Below, piece by piece: positions 60,900 through 64,000 of a DNA stretch of 64,000 bases. Position 1 is the stretch's first letter, and every line of letters begins with the position of its first letter. The position numbers and the translations under genes were made by a program. Origin of the DNA: Nocardia higoensis NBRC 100133 (lineage in GTDB: Bacteria > Actinomycetota > Actinomycetes > Mycobacteriales > Mycobacteriaceae). The notes below the pieces were generated by a model that ran no database searches, was not told the DNA's origin, and was given only the letters and a program-made list of their open reading frames with translations. The stretch lies in the NCBI RefSeq assembly GCF_000308595.1, contig NZ_BAGA01000102.1, positions 62,001 to 126,000 of the forward strand, in the 5' to 3' direction.

Positions 60900-60933
60900 A
60901 CGCGGGCCGGTGACAGCTGTCACCGGCCCGCGT
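60900..60933 (-). terminator. 34-base perfect palindrome downstream of the secreted-protein gene
   Basis: Positions 60900-60916 and 60917-60933 are exact reverse complements (17 bases each, no spacer; centre CAGCTG, outer arms ACGCGGGCC). On the minus strand it starts 20 bases past the secreted-protein stop (60953). It is a probable terminator hairpin; as DNA it could equally be a dimeric protein site 33 bases upstream of the hydrolase start. Confidence 0.65.
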
Positions 60934-60952
60934 CGATACGTCTTTCAGCTGG

Positions 60953-61210
60953 TCAGCAATCCAGCGGCATGGCGCTGAGGGTGCTCTGCAGGGTGCAGGC
61001 GATCTTCGCGTTCACCGCGGAGGAGATGGTGGAGGTTCCGGTCGAGGTGAACTCCTCGGCCACCGGCGCGGGCTCGGCCACCGGCGCGGTGTAGGGCTGC
61101 AGCTGCAGCGGCTCGGCGTTCGCGACGGACGCGCCCCCGGCCATCGCGCCTGCCAGCGCCAGGGTCGCCAGGGTGCCGCGCAGTCCTGCGCGAACGGTCG
61201 TGTGGTGCAT
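60953..61210 (-). CDS. small secreted protein with two cysteines, function unknown
   Basis: The 85-residue protein has a classic signal peptide (MHHTTVRAGLRGTLATLALA, then GAMAGGASVANA) with a probable cut after A32. The mature ~53 residues are Pro/Thr/Ser-rich with C72 and C85 near the end, which could form a disulfide. GAGGAG lies seven bases before the ATG at 61210. No family was recognised. It may be an envelope or excreted peptide. Confidence 0.8.
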   Translation of the reverse strand: MHHTTVRAGLRGTLATLALAGAMAGGASVANAEPLQLQPYTAPVAEPAPVAEEFTSTGTSTISSAVNAKIACTLQSTLSAMPLDC

Positions 61211-61298
61211 GGTGTAGCTCCTCAGTGAATCGATGCGTGCGATATAACAGGCCCCGGATTCGCCCGGGACACAGCGGAGGGGATCAGGGCCGCACCAC

Positions 61299-61982
61299 TC
61301 AGGGCAGACGCCAGTCGACGGGTTCGGCGCCGAGTTCGTCGAGCAGTTCGTTGACCCGGGAGAACGGCCGGGAACCGAAGAACCCGCGCGAGGCCGACAG
61401 CGGCGAGGGGTGCGCCGACTCGATGTAGGGCACCCCGGCCTCGTTCAGCAGCGGCCGCAACGTACCCGCGTCGCGGCCCCACAGGATCGCGACCAGCGGC
61501 TCGTCCCTGGCCACCAACGCACGGATGGCCTGCTCGGTGACCGCTTCCCAGCCCTTGCCGCGATGCGAGGCGGCCTGACCCGGGGTGACGGTGAGAACCC
61601 GGTTCAGCAGCAGCACACCCTGATCCGACCAGGGACTCAGGTCGCCATTGGACGGGGTGGGGTAGCCGAGATCCTTGTGCAACTCGGTGAAGATATTGAC
61701 CAGACTGCGCGGAATCGGCGAAACATCCGGCGCCACAGAGAAACTCAGGCCCATGGCATGGCCCGGCGTCGGGTACGGGTCCTGACCGACGATCAATACC
61801 CTCACATCGGCGAAGGGACGCTGGAACGCGCGCAGCACATTCTCCCCCGCGGGCAGATATCCCCGGCCGGCCGCATTCTCCGCTCGGAGGAATTCACCCA
61901 TGGCCGTGATCCGTTCGGCCACCGGAGCGAGCGCCTGCGCCCAGCCCGGATCGATGATTTCCGACAATGGTTTCGAGCCCAT
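61299..61982 (-). CDS. ung: uracil-DNA glycosylase
   Basis: UNG excises uracil from DNA. The 227-residue protein, the length of the M. tuberculosis enzyme, has the water-activating GQDPYPTPGHAMGLSF (D68), the uracil-binding LLLNRVLTV and the DNA-intercalating AHPSPLSASRGFFGSRPF. It begins at the ATG at 61982, 11 bases after thiL, and should be cotranscribed with it. Confidence 0.97.
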   Translation of the reverse strand: MGSKPLSEIIDPGWAQALAPVAERITAMGEFLRAENAAGRGYLPAGENVLRAFQRPFADVRVLIVGQDPYPTPGHAMGLSFSVAPDVSPIPRSLVNIFTELHKDLGYPTPSNGDLSPWSDQGVLLLNRVLTVTPGQAASHRGKGWEAVTEQAIRALVARDEPLVAILWGRDAGTLRPLLNEAGVPYIESAHPSPLSASRGFFGSRPFSRVNELLDELGAEPVDWRLP

Positions 61983-61993
61983 GACCGCACAAC

Positions 61994-62971
61994 CTATCGC
62001 GCTTCGTTGCCCGGCGCAGCCTCCGCCCCACGGAACGATTCCCAGCCCCCGCCGCCCGCTCTGGTCGCGCCGTCCACGGTGACGCCCGCACCCGCGCCGA
62101 CCACGCCGATCGCGCGCCATCCGGCGGGCAGTTCGACCTCGGCGGGCCAGGCTCCGGCGAAGGCGTGATCCTCACCGCCGGTCAGAACCCATTGCGCCGC
62201 ATCGGCATTCAGCTCGGCGGCAAGACTCTCGAGGTCCGGCTCGCGCAGCGCGTCCCAGCGCAGGTCGATGGCGACACCGGAGGCCGTGGCGAGATGTCCG
62301 AGATCGGCGAGCAGCCCGTCGGAGACATCGGTCAATGCGTTCGGCCGCGCGCCTCCGCCGACCGGGACGGCGTCGTACGGCGGCTGCGGCGCACGATGCG
62401 CGGCGAGCGCCTCGTCGAGCACCGGCCCGCGACCGAATCCGGCGGAACCCTCGAGCACCGCGAACCCGGCCGCCGACCAGCCGAGCCTGCCCGCGACCGC
62501 CACGACATCGCCCGGCCGCGCACCCGCGCGTGTGACGGCGGGCTGTCCGCGCAGATCCCCGAACGCGGTCACCGAGATCACCAGCTCCGGACTGCGCACC
62601 AGATCACCGCCGGCGATGGATGCCCCGGCTCGCTGCGCCTCGGCCCACATCCCGTCGGACAGCCCGTCGATCAGCTCGACCGGGGTGTCGGCGGGGCAGC
62701 CGAGCGCCACCACGAAGGCCGAGGGTGCCGCGCCCATCGCGTACACGTCGGCGGCGTTCTGCGCGATGGCCTTGCGGCCGATGTCGCGCGGGGAGGACCA
62801 ATCGAGCCGAAAGTGCCTGCCCTGCACCAACATATCGGTGCTCACCACGAAGCGTCCGTCCGGCGCGGCCACCACCGCGGCGTCGTCGCCCGGGCCGAGC
62901 AGGACACCGGCGCTGTGCACGCGCCCGGCGTTGATGCGCTCGATGAGCGCGAACTCCCCCAGTTCACGCAC
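61994..62971 (-). CDS. thiL: thiamine-monophosphate kinase
   Basis: ThiL phosphorylates thiamine monophosphate to the diphosphate cofactor. The protein has ELGEFALIERI, LLGPGDDAAVV (metal and ATP binding), STDMLVQGRHFRLDW, GRKAIAQNAADVYAMGA, GGDLVRSP and DVSDGLLADLGHLA. The start is uncertain. GTG at 62971 (VRELGEF) gives 325 residues, the E. coli length, but the ribosome-binding site is weak. Longer starts exist in the open frame up to near 63080. It is upstream of ung and divergent from the DUF3515 gene. Confidence 0.93.
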   Translation of the reverse strand: MRELGEFALIERINAGRVHSAGVLLGPGDDAAVVAAPDGRFVVSTDMLVQGRHFRLDWSSPRDIGRKAIAQNAADVYAMGAAPSAFVVALGCPADTPVELIDGLSDGMWAEAQRAGASIAGGDLVRSPELVISVTAFGDLRGQPAVTRAGARPGDVVAVAGRLGWSAAGFAVLEGSAGFGRGPVLDEALAAHRAPQPPYDAVPVGGGARPNALTDVSDGLLADLGHLATASGVAIDLRWDALREPDLESLAAELNADAAQWVLTGGEDHAFAGAWPAEVELPAGWRAIGVVGAGAGVTVDGATRAGGGGWESFRGAEAAPGNEAR

Positions 62972-63168
62972 CGTCCGCGGCGTCGCGCTCTCGCTGATGA
63001 CCGAGCCCCTTTCCCGAGGTCGTGCGGGCAGAAATCGGCTCGACGGTACCCTGTCCTGGGCGCCGGACACCACCGAGGGCGAACCCTCGGCGACACCGGT
63101 GACGGCAGCTGCGGACACAGCGGTTCCCGCGCGCACAGCAGGCGCGGCGAGCCGGGGAAGGATCAGGC

Positions 63169-63771
63169 ATGGCGGCGGATTCGCCGGACGAGGACGGCTC
63201 GCACGAGGACACCCCACCGGCGGCGGACTCCGCCGAGGCGCGGTACTCCCCGGCTCTGATCGCGACCGCCGTCGCGCTTCCGGTCGTTCTGGTGGTCGGT
63301 CTGCTGGTCGCCGCCGTGATCGCCCGCAATATGCCGGTCGACCGGGAGCCGCTGGCGCTCGGCCCGGTCCCCGCGCCCGCGGCCGACGGCCCGGCCTGCG
63401 CGGCTCTGCTGCCCGCCCTGCCCGACGACCTCGGCGATTACTCCGTCGCGACCCTGGTCGACCCGGTCCCGCCCGCGACCAAGGCCTGGCAGCCCGCCGA
63501 CGGCGGCGAACCGATCGTGCTGCGCTGCGGCTTGGACCGGCCGCTGGAATTCAATCGCGCCTCGCCGCTGCAGATCGTCAACGACGTGCGATGGTTCGAG
63601 GTCCGCGACGACGCCGCGGCGACCAGCACCTGGTTCGCCGTCGATCGCGAGACCTATATCGCGCTGACCATTCCCGACGGCTCCGGCCCGACCCCGCTGC
63701 AATCGGTCTCCGACGCGATCACCGGCACCATCGCACCGCGCGAGATCGACCCCGGCCCGCTGCCCAACTAG
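63169..63771 (+). CDS. DUF3515 family membrane-anchored protein
   Basis: The 200-residue protein has an acidic cytoplasmic N-terminus, one membrane segment (about 29-50: LIATAVALPVVLVVGLLVAAVIA) and an exterior DUF3515 domain with CAALLPALPDDLGDY, LRCGLDRP and WFEVRDDAAATSTWFAVDRE (two cysteines). Actinobacterial family of unknown role, kept next to thiL and ddl (Rv2980). Its stop lies inside the hairpin that separates it from ddl. Confidence 0.9.
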   Translation: MAADSPDEDGSHEDTPPAADSAEARYSPALIATAVALPVVLVVGLLVAAVIARNMPVDREPLALGPVPAPAADGPACAALLPALPDDLGDYSVATLVDPVPPATKAWQPADGGEPIVLRCGLDRPLEFNRASPLQIVNDVRWFEVRDDAAATSTWFAVDRETYIALTIPDGSGPTPLQSVSDAITGTIAPREIDPGPLPN

Positions 63772-63780
63772 GCAGCGGGC
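63755..63780. terminator. bidirectional hairpin between the DUF3515 gene and ddl
   Basis: GCCCGCTGCC (63755-63764) pairs with GGCAGCGGGC (63771-63780) around a six-base loop. GGGGTTTCTC follows on the plus strand. The stem includes part of the DUF3515 stop region and lies eight bases beyond the ddl stop on the other strand, so it can terminate both convergent genes. Confidence 0.75.
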
Positions 63781-63788
63781 GGGGTTTC

Positions 63789-64000
<212 letters not shown>

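Overview
The window is high-GC actinobacterial chromosome, most likely Nocardia or a close relative in the Mycobacteriales. Three things point there: S-(hydroxymethyl)mycothiol dehydrogenase with its MBL partner, SepIVA, and a gene order that follows Mycobacterium tuberculosis Rv2897c-Rv2981c over most of its length. No IS elements, phage genes, CRISPR arrays, rRNA or tRNA genes were found. Most core genes lie on the minus strand; accessory genes on the plus strand interrupt them. The species is inferred, not proven.

Layout, left to right. 1-6.7 kb (minus): comM (partial), yraN, a DUF2469 gene, rnhB, lepB, rplS, a membrane protein, tex. 6.8-10.8 kb: an acyl-CoA synthetase divergent from a GAF-LuxR regulator, then a PQQ-like lipoprotein. 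10.8-16.2 kb (minus): trmD, rimM, khpA, rpsP, an amidohydrolase, ffh, a small hypothetical gene. 16.3-22.4 kb (minus): glnD, glnB, amt, then ftsY; amt has a GlnR-type operator upstream. 22.5-24.8 kb: a DUF2237 gene and a TetR-Cys4 fusion divergent from an NmrA-like oxidoreductase. 24.9-28.5 kb: smc.

28.8-42.4 kb holds the accessory material. M. tuberculosis has the compact run smc-acyP-OsmC-mutM-rnc. Here acyP and the OsmC gene remain, but two blocks separate them from their neighbours. The first holds a disordered-tail membrane protein, a DUF1707 gene, the MscR/MBL pair and a DUF350 / ATP-grasp / YgiB-like module. The second holds a glycosyltransferase plus glycogen-debranching-type hydrolase, two very small ORFs, a PHP-domain protein and a RibD/DHFR-like reductase. 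42.5-45.9 kb returns to mutM, rnc, rpmF, DUF177 and sepIVA. A GtrA-like protein then sits where M. tuberculosis carries the PDIM locus.

46.8-64 kb: coaD, rsmD, pyc, an epoxide-hydrolase-like protein, a RamB/PrpR-type regulator, recG, a DAK/FakA-like protein, rpmB, a GNAT acetyltransferase, an enoyl-CoA hydratase-like protein, an alpha/beta hydrolase, a small secreted protein, ung, thiL, a DUF3515 protein and the end of ddl.

Functionally the core is translation (rpsP, rplS, rpmB, rpmF, trmD, rimM, rnc), protein export (ffh, ftsY, lepB), nitrogen control (amt, glnB, glnD), chromosome and septum biology (smc, sepIVA) and DNA repair (mutM, ung, recG). The least explained items are the YgiB/ATP-grasp/DUF350 module, the twin operator before the DUF1707 gene, the TetR-zinc-finger fusion and several long perfect palindromes between genes.
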